Source: Ctena decussata
Taxonomy: Eukaryota > Mollusca > Bivalvia > Lucinida > Lucinidae
Direction of reading: 5' to 3'
NCBI GenBank assembly: GCA_963989385.1
Contig: OZ022506.1
Span: 21,763,903 to 21,827,902 of the forward strand
DNA length: 64,000 nucleotides
Below, one piece after another: positions 34,334 through 46,435 of the stretch. The notes under the pieces are model-generated. The model worked only from the letters and a program-made list of their open reading frames with translations, ran no database searches and was not told the origin of the DNA. A program made the translations under genes and the position numbers. Positions within the stretch are counted from its first letter, which is position 1; the number at the start of each line of letters is the position of its first letter.

Positions 34334-34604
34334 GCGATAACCTGCTCAACATCATAGTCTTACTATCGTCAAAGTTTCAGCTTGGCTGGATGTAAACAGT
34401 AAAAGTTACCATGAAATGAAAGTTCCCTGATCAGTGAATACCAGCACCGTAATAAAGTATTCCTAGTTTTCAAACTAGTATATCAAAATACACAGAATAT
34501 CACAGTTCTAATATCACAGCAACAAAAGAGTTTTGAGATCATGATAGGAGCTGTCACATGCATACAGTGATCCTTAGCCCTTATATGTTAAGATAAATGG
34601 TATA

Positions 34605-34835
34605 CTTTCAGGGGAGTTAACTCTGCCATTTTCATTTTTACTTCCCTTCTCAATTGGGGTCAACTCTTAAAGGAAAGAATTTGCTCCTTTAGAAGCAACT
34701 TCTTTTCTTTAAGAAGCGACCCCAATAAGAAAAGGCTTAGTCTTCAAGGGAAGCAAACAGGAAGTCATAAAAGTTGTTCTTCTTTGTCAAAATGGTTGAA
34801 AAACATGGAGGTGTACCAATTTACCCTAAACATAA
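34605..34835. mobile_element. MITE family E copy next to the DUF4606-like stop codon
   Basis: Central palindrome ACTCTTAAAGGAAAGAATTT / CTTTTCTTTAAGAAGCG, with GGGAAGCAAACAGGAAGTC. Its end lies within about 15 bp of the stop codon at 34843. Confidence 0.75.
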
Positions 34836-34842
34836 ATTTATG

Positions 34843-37800
34843 CTATCTCATGACATTTTTGCCCAAAAGAGGTTCAAACAGTTTGTCAAGTATTTTCTCT
34901 GGTTTTTCCGAGGCCCTGGGTAAACTTCTGGCAATCTCTGCTATCAGGGATAATGAGTTCTGAAATAAAACAGAGACATGATAACCTTGACATGCCACAA
35001 GCTTTGGACACATTTCTGAGATGTGACGAGTGAGATTTAGCAGAATACAGACTTTTACCAAACCTTTTAGAAGCCCATCTAAATATGTTTTCAAAGCATT
35101 TTACTGCCTGTGCAAATGTTGCGGTGTATTACTGTTCACATTTTTTGTTGTCAACATAAATGTGCAAACTTAAATACCTGTGAAGATAATTTTTCTAAAA
35201 GGAATATTAGGAAAATGTATTGAATCCAAAAACTTTAGTACCTGTAATTTAATTTAGCTGCAATTTTTTTGTCCCTGCAAACATAGATAACACTATTTTG
35301 TGAGAGATTTAACTCTGGTATACATGACAACCAGATACTAAATCCAGAAATGGGAAAACGTATTTCTTACATTATGTATAAAACACTACAGTCTAGTCTA
35401 ACAGCTGAAAGACTTGAAAGTTCTCCTTTGCATATATCACATGTAAGTCTAAGAACAAAAATTATATTCTATGTAATTTTAAAACGATTTTTGCTAAGTA
35501 CCTATTAAAGAAGTTCACAGGATCTTACCATTTTAAGTAGGTGTTCCTCTATTTGTGCATCAATGATTTTATTCTGTAAAGCTTTAGCTCTTGACTGTGT
35601 GAACAATTTCTCAGCTTCTAAAGCGTCCAGTTCAGCTTTCTTCTCCCTGTGGAAATACAAAAATATGAACACTACAAGCATAAAGACTGCTTTGCATATG
35701 GTAAAAAAAAATCTAATTTTTTGGACACATAGATCTGAGCAAATAGTCAGAACCAGATCAGACTGCTCCTAAAGGAAGTCTTATAGACTCTACAATGACT
35801 GTCATTTCATCTGCATTCTAAGTATTGGGAGAGATAGGTCTGAGCAAACAGTGCAGACCCAGAGTCTACACTGCTTGCCATTCCATCCACATGTTTTGGA
35901 CACATTACAGCATTGTACTACCAAACTGCTCCATTTTTAGACAATTATGGTAATTATTTCAGATGTCCCAATTTTTAGAAGTTTTACGGTACAGGCCAAC
36001 TTCGTTGTGTCAAACTTGCTTATCTCGAAAACCCTGCTAGTGTCGAAGTGATCTCCCATTCCCGAACATTCCCCCCTATATAATATTGCATTTCGACCTC
36101 CGTTGTGTCGAACTCGCTTATAACGAAAACACTGCTGTATCGAAGTGATTTTTGATTCCCCTCCAACATTTCCATGTGTTTTGCCACTGTTTGTATCGAA
36201 GTTAAAATGTGTATTCAGAAAAAGATCGCCGAAAGGACGGAAAGAAAATAACGGCCATTTTGTGTAGACGTTTTGCGGTAATGAAAAACCTGCATATTTT
36301 TGTCTTTAAGCAAATTGGTACAAACATCGAACAATAACAATGAAAAAGAACGATTCACCGAACAATTGTCTTTAATTGATAACAGTTCAATCAATTATCC
36401 CAAATTATCCAATAATTATCCAATGATTGCGTGAAACCTTGAACCGCGTATACGTCACAGGTCAGGTGCGTTCGATTGGAAAGTTCGGTCAATTAGGCGC
36501 CTTTGAAATTTAATTGATTGAACAGTATTGAGCGGCGCTCTTTGATGCGGGCTATTAGTAACTGTAAACTGTTTTAATTCAAAATGTAAAATAAAACTAA
36601 GTGAAGTGATTTTTCTTGTCTTTATTTCAATCCCGTTTTCAGTAGAAACAGTTTTACTACGTTCGTGCTGCACACGTTTTGTAGAAATACTGACTACGAA
36701 AGTTAAGAGATTGTACATGTATAGAACAAAAATTTTGGTGACGTCACAATTTGCCTATCTCGAACTTCGGAAAACTCGAAGTGGGTTCTCCATTCCCTTG
36801 GAATTCGAGATATCGAAGTTGGCCTGTATATGCATAATCTATGGTGAAGACTGACACTAGTCTGTGCATTCCTGTAGTCTTGCTAGATTCATTAATTTGC
36901 AATTGTATCTTCCTCAGACAGTATAAAAGGTGTGAGCAAGCAGGATGGTCAGATTGATTGATTTTATTGATATGTTGCTTTATGTCCACGTAGGATGGTC
37001 TGAGTATTAGGGTCAAGTCAGGTAAATTCGGACAGCAGGTCAGGTAAATTCGGACAGCAGGTCAGGTAAATTCGGACAGCAGGTAAATTCGGACAGTGAC
37101 ATTGTTTCCATTATATGTCAGCTGTTTGGAATTAAAACAAAAATAACTAGGCAAACAGTGAAAATCCTGATGAGACGGCTCATTATGAGCCTTCTCATCT
37201 GGATTTTCACTGTTTGCAATGGTATGTCCCAATTTACCCCCAGTCCGAATTGCCAGACTCGACCCTATCTTGCAATATATGCATCTTTTCTGGGTGTGTA
37301 GAGAGTTTGTTCAAGAGCTTTAGCAAACATCTCATGACCTGTCCAGGTTTTCAAAATGAAGAACTGGAAATATTCAACACAAGGAGTCTAAAATGTCAAC
37401 ACAAAGGAGTCTATTTCTTCAATATACAAAGCTGTCTAAATTTTCATGATATGGAGTCTAACACAATGGGCACACTGGATAGGTGACAATCGAAAATGCT
37501 CATGCAGTCGACGAACATGGATCAAAAACCATTAGAAACAACCATTTCGATTGCAAATTTCGCCAATTTGCACTCGAGAAAGCTGTTTCGGGTTTTGATT
37601 CGAGAAAACTGATTGTTAAGAGCGTTTTGGATTGCCGCCTATCTGATGTGTAGCTGCGGCATCCAAGATGTCCGACAGATACAAATAATGAGAAATTTAC
37701 CTGCAAGTTTGGCAATGTCTTGGTTCATGGAACTCTTCTCTGGCAGCCTATCAACAAGAAAGAGAGAAACTGTTATTTTGAGGACTTCTCAGTTATTTTG

Positions 37801-40800
37801 ACTTCAGCATAGAAAACCTTAGCAAAAACCAAAATGGCAGAGTGGCTTTCTCTGTGAGTGTTCTCCTTAGCCTTGAAAATTTGAGGCTCAACTGGATAAA
37901 AACAATAAAGTGGCATGTGCGCCCAGCAAAGACTCAGATCAGCCTGGGCATCCGCCCAATCTGATCAGAGTCTTTGCTGTCTGCATGGATGTTGCTTAGA
38001 CCCTTAGCTACCCTTTAAGCACTTGGCAAAGAGTCTGATCAGACTGGGTGGATGCCGAGGCTGATCTGTGTCTGCGCTGGGCACACAACTAATTTGTTGG
38101 TTTTCTCGTGTTGCAGCTTATTTATAATTCAAAGATCAGTTCATGATTTCCTCTCATACATGCAGCTAGAACTGTCCTTAAATATTTTCTTGTCTTTTTT
38201 TTTTTGTGTGCATAAAATGTATAAAAACAGAAAAAAGAGAGTTTAATGAACCTGTAAGCAGTGAAGCTCAACTCAGTCAGTGTGTCTATATAATTCAATA
38301 GTAGCCTTTTCTCTTGCACCTATTATTCTTGATATCTGTGAACAACAAAGGATCTGATCATACTACATGGTAGTGCAGGCATGAATTCGAGGAACTATTT
38401 ACCTTATCCATGGCAGACAGTGTTCTCTTGATTTTCATCTTTTCAAGAATTACTGGAGACAGTCCATAGTCTGTTAGTTTTGTGGCTCTTTCTTTGGAAA
38501 GTGGGTGTGGTCTGTCTGCAACTTTGACATCACCTGTATGTACAGCAAAATGAAACGAGTCCTATCAAGCAAAAAGGTGACTTAATACATGGGTACAGCA
38601 AAAATTCAGTCTAGCTAGAGCCTTCATTTTATGCATGTAAATTTTTCAAAGTTTATGCTCTGGATGGACTGCATGGAAATGAGAAAGATCAGACCTCATT
38701 GTAACAGAAAGTATAGGAACTACAGGCCAAAATCTTTTTTTCATATTGTGAAGTGCTATAACTCATAAAATAATCAAAATCTATCCATTAACAAGCCCGC
38801 ACATGACATTCTTGATACAAATCCATGACGAAGTACTAGTTATCAAACAAAAACAAAGTGTAGAAAACAGACATGAAATAAATGGATGGACAGCCTCATA
38901 GGTTTCTAGTGTAAACATGTAATATCCTGCTAATAACATGTGGCTGGTGTAAAAGCAGGATGTGCTAAGGAAGTTTTTATGATGAGACATACCTGACAGA
39001 GCTCTAGCTAAGAGAGGTATTTGATGATAATTGAGGGATAAATTTTTTTTATTTCTCATTGAAACCGTATGTTGTGACCCCTCATCTGAACCGTCTCGTC
39101 GAGACGGTTCAGATGAGGGGTAACAATGTATATTTTTATCCAGAATTAACAAAAATTATCCCTAATTATCCCCAATTACTCCTTCTCATCTAGGGCTATG
39201 TCATACCATTCTTCTGTTTTCTCCTCAGCAACTTTATCTTTTTCTTACAGAAATGAGATACATATTCATCTTCATCTACAACAGAAAGAATAAAATCATT
39301 AAAGTCGTAATCGTTTACTGAAATTTTTATGACATACAGTAGAACTCCATTGGCTCTAACAGGCTTTGGACTATGAAAATCAGTTCCGCCCAAGGGTAGT
39401 TCTAGCCATCCAGGGTTAGTTTCTATAGAAAGTGGCCTATAGGGACCCAGGAAAGAGTTCTAGCCAGGCAGGGTTAACAAGCCATCAAGGTTTGAGCCAT
39501 TGAAGTTCTACTGTTTGAAGATATTGTAGATAAAAAATTTAGCTTATCTCTTGAGTCTCATCTGGCGCACATTGTCACATATAGTGCCTTTACAATTTAA
39601 TAATAGAAATCTGTTAAAAGTTTATGCTGATGCCTGTGCTGGGAAAGATATACCCATACACTTCTGCTAGTCACAGATGAGCCAAAAAACAAGTGACTAA
39701 AGGTGTATTGATACACCTTCAAAGGAGATCCAGAGCTCCAGATAAGGATGTGTATTGAGGAAAATTTTGAAATGAATTTTCTTATTTTTCAACAAAAACA
39801 TTTATAGTGATCCCTCAATGGAACTGTCACAGCGATACAGTTCTTATAAAGGGTCACAATTTATGTTTTTAAGAAGCAGAAATGGTCATATCATCCCTAA
39901 ATCATCCCTGTCACCCCTTCTTATCTAGAGTACTGGAGATCACACTGAGCTACAAATATTTATCTCCATTCTCATGGAGACTACCCTAAGGGAAGACTTT
40001 ATCCCATTCCATTCGGGATACCCCTTTAGGAGTACCTGGACAAACAGCTTGGATACAGATCTGGCCCCACAAATGTGGGGCCTGATCTGAGATCCAAACT
40101 GTTTGCTGCCTAGGCATCATTTCTACAAGAGTTAGTTAAACCAATATTGTCAAAATATTCTTGATTTTTTATGCAGACGACAATTTCAGCAGACGAAAAA
40201 AAAAATACCCAGAATGCAATGGGTTATTCTCTGCAGGAGTAACTTTCATCAATGGCATCAATCTACCAGAGAAAGCACAAATTGTTCTGCTAAGTTGAAA
40301 CGTTTTAAATGGCAGTCAAATAATGGAGTATGTCATCATAATTTAGTTTTTATGGTATTCCTCTGTAGTTTATTCTTAATGGGAGCAATGACATGACACA
40401 ATTCACCTTTCTGAGCCACACCCAGAAATTGCCACAATGTCACTCAAAAGTCATCTGTTACTGTATAACAGAGAGGCGCCGTAGTCAAGTGGTTAGAGTA
40501 ACTCGGTTATGGTACGACGACTGGAAAACTCTCTCTGTCAACCCAGCAGTAAATGGGTACCTTTTTCGAATCAGGGAAGGATAAGGCAGCAAAAGGAGAG
40601 AGATGGGCTACGCTTTTTATCTGCTGTGCCATAGATACAGAGGGTCTCTAACCCCCACTGCTCCTACGGCTAATAGGCTATGGGAAACCTTTACTTTACC
40701 TCTTTTAGCGTACAACTGGCCAATGCGACAACAACTTAGCATGTGACATAGTCACACAAACAAAACTGCACATGTGCAATGTCCCACAATAAGTCTGTGA

Positions 40801-43800
40801 TTTTACCTACAGTGAATAGAGGGATGTATATCAGTTTAAAGCAGATGTGGTTTTCGGAAAGGTGAATAATATCCAAAAAAGCAAAATCATACGTGGAAGT
40901 GTAATGAGGCTGTGCAGTATATCTGGACAGTCAAACCCTACCTTCTTCCTCATCCAAAGGGAGTAACTCCATCCTCATTGGTTGTTTAGAGTGATCATTC
41001 TTTAACCTTGCCATTGTTTGTTCAATAAAATCCTTCTGAGCGACCTCTGTCTGCAGCTGAATCTCAGTTTCTCTCTCAATCTGAATAGAATAAACTATCA
41101 ATATAGGGATGCTTTTCCATGCATTAACGCTTGCAAGGTCCCCAGGGAGATGTGTTCAATATCTCTCGAGGGACCTTGCAAATGTTAATGCATTGGGAAA
41201 AAAATGTTTGATCACAATTATTGCATAAATTCAACCACAATGCTACAAAAATAACGAAAATGTTTGGGCACTATTTTTTGCCTCATCGCCATTACCTTGC
41301 TGATTCCTACATGCACAATGCAATTCTATAAAAATCTTCGTTTCAGGCCATGGTCAGCAATCGTGAATTTTTGTCCAATCTTTAGTAGCAGATCATAAGT
41401 CATAATCATGTTCATCAAAGTTTTCACTAGATGTCATCTGCACTTCCATTTAAAAGCCTTGTAAATACATGGTTTTAAACCAGGGATCAAGCTAGGGGGC
41501 GATTTGGGCGAAATAATCGCCCTAGGGGCCGAAATTTCGCCCTAAATTGGGCTTAGGGAGAAGTGGGAGTCTCCCTAAAAAAAAAAATTTTTTTTCTTTT
41601 TTTTTTGGTAGAATTTTCATCAAATCATTCCACAAACAAGCTGTTAAGACAATTTACCCTATAAACCCATTGCAGCTTATTAATCTTTCAATTTAATGTT
41701 AATAGTATGCATAATAGCTATTTTTCTTTAAAACTGAATGAAAAATGTCATAATCATGCAATACCACTTCTCCATTCACGGCTGTCACTTCTCCCTATTT
41801 CAGCTGGAGGGAGAAGTCACTTCTCCCTAAACTTTGAGTCTAGCTTGATCCCTGTGGTTTTGTGTTCTTTAAAACCTGCCTATTAATAGCATGTGACACC
41901 GATATTTATGCAATAATGCAGCTTAACTTTTGTTAGTAAGGTGCATGTGTACACCTCAATCTTGCTCTGCCATTCTTACAAAGGGAACTAACTGCTGAGA
42001 CTTCTTGTTTGCTTCCCTGGATGACAAAGCCCTTCCAAAATGGAACTTCCTCTTAAAGGACAGAATCTGTTTCTTAAGGAGCAAATTATTTCCTTTAAAA
42101 GTTTATTTCTACTGAGAGGGGAGACAAAAATGAAAATGACAGAGTTGCTTCCCCATGAAAGTATACCCATTCACCTTCAGGCAGAAGAACTTTAAACACA
42201 GAATTTTGCGTTTATGAGAATTGATGACAAGTGACTTAAGTTCATAGAAGTGTTCATAAATACAGGTTTGAATTTCATCTCCCTGACTGTCATATTGTTA
42301 CCTTGCTCTTTGCTATTAGGATCTAACTAAACTTGACTTTTACTACACGTTTTGTGTAGTAGAGTAGTAGATGTACAGTCTATTCTGAAGCAGCTGTGCT
42401 TATTTAAGTTTGAAGACCACTTCCACTTTACTCTTTTTACAAAATTTCACAATCCAAATAAAACAAGGGCTTCGCAAGCGGCGCATATAATACGCCCGTT
42501 TCAATGTCCTAAAGGAGTTACAGAATGAACGAAATTGTTTACAAAAGGATAGATAGGCAGACAAACAGAGGCAAGCACTCAATAATTAAGTAGAACTGTT
42601 GGCGAATCTGACTATACCCCTGCTTAACTGCTTAAATCAAATGGTGTTATTTTTGTAACAAAAAGCATAGAGAGAGAGAGAAATCATTGTTACCATGTAT
42701 ACCAAATATGAATGGTTGCTGTGAAATCTGTTACAAAAAATTACATCATTCAAAGTAAAGAGAGAAAGAAAATCAGACAAATACAGGGAAGAAAAAGAGG
42801 AGAAGGCTGGTTCTCAATCCCACGATACAGTAAGTAATCATTAACCTGCATACCAAATATGACTTCTCTAGCTTGCAAGGTTGTGGAGAAAACTTTGACA
42901 AAAAAATTCATTATTCAAAGTATGGAAAGAAAGAATATTGGACAAATACAGGGAAGAATAAGCAGGAGAAGGCTGGTTCTCAATCCCACTATACAACATG
43001 TCGTCATCAACCTTTATGCCAAATATGACCAGTCTAGCTTGTATGGTTGTGAAGAAATCTTTGATGAAAAATTTGATTAAAAGGGGACGGAAGGACAGAC
43101 AGACAGATGGAAGGACGGACGAACATGATGTAAACCTGTATACCCCCACTTTTTCAAAGCGGGGGTATAATGACTGCAACATTATTTAAAAATTTAAAAC
43201 ACATCAAATACTGTTGTATAAGTTGCTTGTCAAAGTGGACAAGGGAGATAACCTAAATATACTAGAGATACCATTTTTTGTTCTACTATTCTCCCCAGAA
43301 AATATATTGTACCAGATAAATATACACAAAATAGTCTATAAGAACTTATGAAAGGGATTAAGGAAGAAAGGTAGAGCAGCCATTTTTGAACACGACACAC
43401 CGTTGGGACTTCATACACATTGCTATGAAGTTTCATGAAGATATCTCGAACGGTTATCTAGTTATGGCGCGCACAAGACTTGCAGGGAAAAAATTAATCA
43501 AAGGGGCATAACTTGGAAACTAAGGAAGGGGGAGCAACCATTCTTGTACGCGACACGTTCCCCCAACCCAATACATATGCCTACCAAATTTCATGAAGAT
43601 ATCCCAAATGGTTACTGAGTTAGGGGGTGCGCACAAGAATGTTTACGGACGGACGGACAACGCCACGACATAATACGTCCATTTTTTCAAAACGGGCGTA
43701 TAATAAAAATTAGCAAACATGCAACCATACTGAGAATAACTTAGTACTGCGGTTTTAATGGTCCAGAATGTTTCAGTATGTTTGTGTACTCTTATTCAAA

Positions 43801-45895
43801 ACAGCTAGAAAATTCTACTCATCCACTCATGACTGTGGAAACAAGATCAATATTTGACAAGTTTCTAGTGTATTATTGAATCACCATACCTTAGGTCATC
43901 TAGAAGAAGTGAAAATTTTAAGAATTTTCCAGCTCTGATTTAAGACAGAAAAGATGCCTTTCAGATCAGCCTAAAGACTGATCACTGTACTAGCTTTCAA
44001 TACTGTACTAATTCAGCTATAAAACAGGGCTTTCCCCCATCTAGAATATATAAATGTCATGTAATTCTCTATAAGGTAGGCTTTCCTCCTGAACAACCCC
44101 AAAAATCAAGATCTGTCTTAAACAGATCTAATTTTTTGGGGTTGCTTTGGAGAAAAAAAAGATCTTATAACAAATTATATAATTCCTCAGAATCTATAGA
44201 ATGCTGCCGCAAAAAAAGACTCTAATCAGACTGCACGTATGTGCAGTCTGATCTGCATCTACAACGTTTGCATGCCATATACCAGAAGCTCATGTCTCGT
44301 CATGGCTCAAATTACCTCTGCAGGATCTACTAGATGTACTGCGGAACTAATTTCTGTTGGTTCAAATGTGTAACTGTAGTCATCCTCAGTGTACGACTCT
44401 TCATCTGTCAGCCTGGGAGACATGCTGAAATATATATTCAAACCATAATTAGCTTCATCATCCAAAATACCTGAACCAAAAAGTGATACCCATCCTTTTT
44501 TGGTGTGGCACCATGTCAAACATGGAATACAGTTGGTTTTAAACAGGGAATACATAATTATACATATATGCAAATATAACACAAGCTGGATCTGACATAA
44601 AGCGCAACTTTTATATATTTGCCATGCTCTGAAATATGTACAATTCAAATAAGAACTCAAGTTGGTGAAAGCTGACATATTTGTCATCCTCTCAGTGCTG
44701 TGTCCCCAAATAAATTCAACCGTTAAAAAATTTAACCAGCACAGCTTTACGAGGGAGTAAAGTGCTAGTTGCAGGAGTGACAATATAATAATTATCCCTC
44801 AATCATCACCCCAAAAAACCCTTTTATCATATGACGTCGCTTTTATGAAGTGGATAAAGTCGTGTCATAAAAATTGTATGACCACATGTGTAATAACACT
44901 CTAAAACATACACGTAACATCATTGACAACGTCCATGTCAACAATGTGTTTTCTTATTGATATAATGTTCAGTTTGAAGGCGTTAAAATCCCATTTTAAA
45001 GGGTCATAAGATAAACAGAATCTTACACTCATGGTCATTTCATATGAAATTTATGAAACTCGCCAAAGGCTCGTTTCATAAATTTAATATGAAAAGACCA
45101 CTCGCGTAAGATCCTCTATTTATAAGGAGCACTGATTACCATAACAATTTTCCATATGGTTTACTTGTGGCAAAACTGAAACATCACATAATTTGGCGTA
45201 AAAAATTATACTTACGATCTCTCACCCAGTGATGTACTGTAGTCACTACCCTGACTGGATCCTGTCTTTGATCTGTCCCTGGTATAGCTACTGTATGTTT
45301 GCTGTGAACCATCTGCATAATGGTCATCTGTGTAAGATCTTGTAACCGACTTCTCACTTGCTGTTTGCAAATAATCATCCCCATCCGTGTACTCACCAGT
45401 ATCAAAAGTGTCAGTGTATGTTTCTGGTGGATGAGTATCTGAATATGTACTGTCCACAACTGTGTCAATAGCTTCTGTGGCATGGGTATCTACTTCAATA
45501 ACTGTGTCAATAGCCTCTGTTGCATGAGTATCTACTTCAACAACTGTATCAATAGCCTCAGTGGCTGAAACTGCTGTATCAATATGCTCTGAGATATGAG
45601 TATCTCCTTTACTAACAGCCGATATCACTGTTTTGATATCTGACTGTCCATTACCAGAAGTAGATTTACTCACTCCACTGCCATTGATAAAAGTATCACT
45701 ATACGACTCCTGTGAATCACTGACAACGGTGTCAGTATAGACATGACTCTGAGATGGTTCTTCAAATGTGTCAGTGTAAACATATCTCTCTGATACAGAA
45801 TCTCCAATACTTCTAGCTGACCGCGGAGTCCTGGGACTTCTCTTGGTGTCTGATACCTCTGGTATGTTCCACTTTACTGAGCCCTTCTTGGCCAT
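34843..45895 (-). CDS. C8orf48/DUF4606-like protein with Y-T-D-T-rich N-terminus
   Basis: Seven minus-strand coding exons: 45895-45216, 44424-44316, 41080-40942, 38533-38403, 37747-37701, 35646-35529, 34959-34843. All introns are GT-AG and in phase; 1341 nt gives 446 residues plus TAG. Residues 1-226 are Ser/Thr/Asp-rich, with many Y-[TS]-D-T/D motifs and a 14-residue repeat starting ATEAID at 111, 125 and 139. The C-terminal part has SPVILEKMK, EPRHCQTCREKKAEL (C365, C368), a charged helical segment ending KIIDAQIEEHL, and SLSLIAEIARSLPRASEKP. From memory this order (CxxCxxKxAEL, then KI-D/E-EHL, then a D/N-x-L-x-L-I-x-E-A block) resembles human C8orf48 (DUF4606), whose function is unknown; I could not run a search. 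The start has a strong context (GAGATGG), and a 5' UTR acceptor is probable at 45911. It converges with PLRG1. Confidence 0.8.
35735..35895. mobile_element. MITE family D copies, nested or tandem
   Basis: GAGCAAATAGTCAGAACCAG, then CAGACTGCTCCTAAAGGAAG; and about 35840 GAGCAAACAGTGCAGACCC, CTACACTGCTTGCCATTCC. Confidence 0.55.
35992..36826. mobile_element. pogo/Tigger-like non-autonomous element
   Basis: Ends CAGGCCAACTTCG / CGAAGTTGGCCTG with TA on both outer sides (35990-35991, 36827-36828). Subterminal TCTCGAAAACCCTGC and GTCGAAGTGAT words are typical of this superfamily. 835 bp with no transposase; intron 5 of the DUF4606-like gene. Confidence 0.8.
37009..37264. mobile_element. MITE with a triplicated terminal segment
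   Basis: Left end AGGGTCAAGTCAGG, right end GACTCGACCCT. The left subterminal GGTAAATTCGGACAGCAG is repeated in tandem (four GGTAAATTCGGACAG words at about 37020-37097), but the right side has one counterpart. The core is the palindrome GGCAAACAGTGAAAATCC / GGATTTTCACTGTTTGC. Confidence 0.75.
37883..38118. mobile_element. MITE family B, copy 8
   Basis: Diverged ends GAGGCTCAACTGG / CTCGTGTTGCAGCTT; interior CAGATCAGCCTGGGCATCCG well kept. Confidence 0.8.
38998..39197. mobile_element. MITE family A copy (intron 3 of the DUF4606-like gene)
   Basis: AGAGCTCTAGCTAAGAG at left, and core CTGAACCGTCTCGTCGAGAC / GGTTCAGATGAGGGGTAAC. Confidence 0.85.
39337..39513. mobile_element. CAGTAGAAC-type MITE, copy 1
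   Basis: Ends CAGTAGAACTCCATTGGCTC / GAGCCATTGAAGTTCTACTG; TA at left, TT at right. Interior CCATCCAGGGTTAG and TTCTAGCCAGGCAGGGTTAA. Same family as 47066-47226. Confidence 0.85.
39732..39933. mobile_element. MITE family A copy
   Basis: AGAGCTCCAGATAAGG and CCCTTCTTATCTAGAG ends; core CCCTCAATGGAACTGTC with a shortened right arm. Confidence 0.75.
40003..40222 (-). mobile_element. piggyBac-like MITE, copy 2, TTAT target duplication
   Basis: Inverted orientation of the element at 32179-32397: CCCATTCCATTCGGG at left, CCCAGAATGCAATGGG at right, same core with GGCCCCACAAATGTGGGGCC. TTAT stands on both sides (39999-40002, 40223-40226), a variant of the usual TTAA. Confidence 0.82.
40468..40720 (+). 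mobile_element. tRNA-like SINE
   Basis: GGCGCCGTAGTCAAGTGGTT followed by AGAGTAACTCGG is a box A-like head; a box B-like segment, TTTTTCGAATCAGGG, follows after an insertion. The body is unrelated to SINE families A and B here. Confidence 0.5.
41140..41205. repeat. Hairpin
   Basis: TGCATTAACGCTTGCAAGGT is mirrored by ACCTTGCAAATGTTAATGCA across about 30 bp. Confidence 0.7.
41481..41854. mobile_element. hAT-like MITE
   Basis: Ends CAGGGATCAAGCTAG / CTAGCTTGATCCCTG. GGGAGAAGT and ACTTCTCCC words are repeated inside, and TGGTTTT stands near both outer ends (41470-41476, 41855-41861). 374 bp, no coding. Intron 2 of the DUF4606-like gene. Confidence 0.75.
41940..42182. mobile_element. MITE family E copy
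   Basis: AAAGGGAACTAACTGC, CTTCTTGTTTGCTTCCCTGG, CTCTTAAAGGACAGAATCTG and AGAGTTGCTTCCCCATGAAAG, in family order. Confidence 0.75.
42475..43704 (+). mobile_element. Minisatellite-bearing (HINE-like) element
   Basis: ATAATACGCCCGTTT (about 42487) is mirrored by AAACGGGCGTATAAT (about 43690). Two tandem arrays lie inside. The first has units of about 165 bp with ACCAAATATGA, GGACAAATACAGGGAAGAA and GAGAAGGCTGGTTCTCAATC (42660-43080), ending with CAAAGCGGGGGTATAATG. The second has units with TTTCATGAAGATATC, GGGGCATAACTTGG and CATTCTTGTACGCGACAC (43380-43650). GGACGGACGGAC words close each array. Probably two related elements nested. Confidence 0.6.
44090..44265. repeat. Two hairpins (one family D-like)
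   Basis: AACCCCAAAAATCAAGATCTG with ACAGATCTAATTTTTTGGGG; then ACTCTAATCAGACTGCACG with TGCAGTCTGATCTGCATC. Confidence 0.6.
44800..45130. other. Intron 1 of the DUF4606-like gene, unassigned
   Basis: AT-rich; GAAATTTATGAAACTCGCC and GGCTCGTTTCATAAATTT (45050-45085) form a hairpin, with GGTCATTTCATATG / CATATGAAAAGACC-like outer arms. No gene. Confidence 0.4.
45452..45565 (-). repeat. 42-bp coding tandem repeat
   Basis: Three in-frame copies (the last partial) in the first coding exon of the DUF4606-like gene, encoding ATEAIDTV(V/I)EVDTH. Confidence 0.9.
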
Positions 45896-45949
45896 CTCTT
45901 GACATTACCTTCTAAAAACAGATACAAAGATATCACCAAGATGATTCTT

Positions 45950-46385
45950 AAGAGGGGTCATAATACATGTAAATGTTTTCATGAAGACATATGGAAAATC
46001 ATCCCTAAATTATCCCTTTTACCCCTTCTTACCAATACCTGGAGCACTACAATTCAGACCCCTCATTAGAACCATTTTGGTGAGATCGTTCTAATGAGGG
46101 GTCATAATACATGTATATGTTTTTATGAAGACATATGGAAAATCATCCCTAAATTATCCCTCCTATTCCTTCTTACCTGGGGCACTATAATTCAGAGCTT
46201 CAGATAACAAGAGCTTTCTTCGCCCTTCATTAGAACCGTCTTGGTGAGATGGTTCTAATGAGGGGTCATAATACATATTGTATATGTTTTTATGAAGACA
46301 TAAGGAAAATCCCGATATTATCCCTCTCATTCCTTCTTACCTGGGCACTATAATTCAGAGCTTCAGATAACAAGAGCTTTCTAAT
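45950..46385. repeat. Tandem array of partial MITE A units upstream of the DUF4606-like gene
   Basis: Three right halves of MITE A in direct order, each with GAGGGGTCATAATACAT, TTATGAAGACATA, GGAAAATC and CCTTCTTACC words. The second and third also have the core CATTAGAACC / GGTTCTAATG. Confidence 0.75.
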
Positions 46386-46435
46386 TTGAATGGGTAAACT
46401 TTCTGGAGAAACAACATACATGGAGAAACAACATA

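Noticed and set aside
44307..44783. 158-codon minus-strand open frame taken as a whole gene
   Set aside because: Only its last 36 codons (44424-44316) form an exon of the DUF4606-like gene, with a clear acceptor at 44425-44426; the rest is intron.
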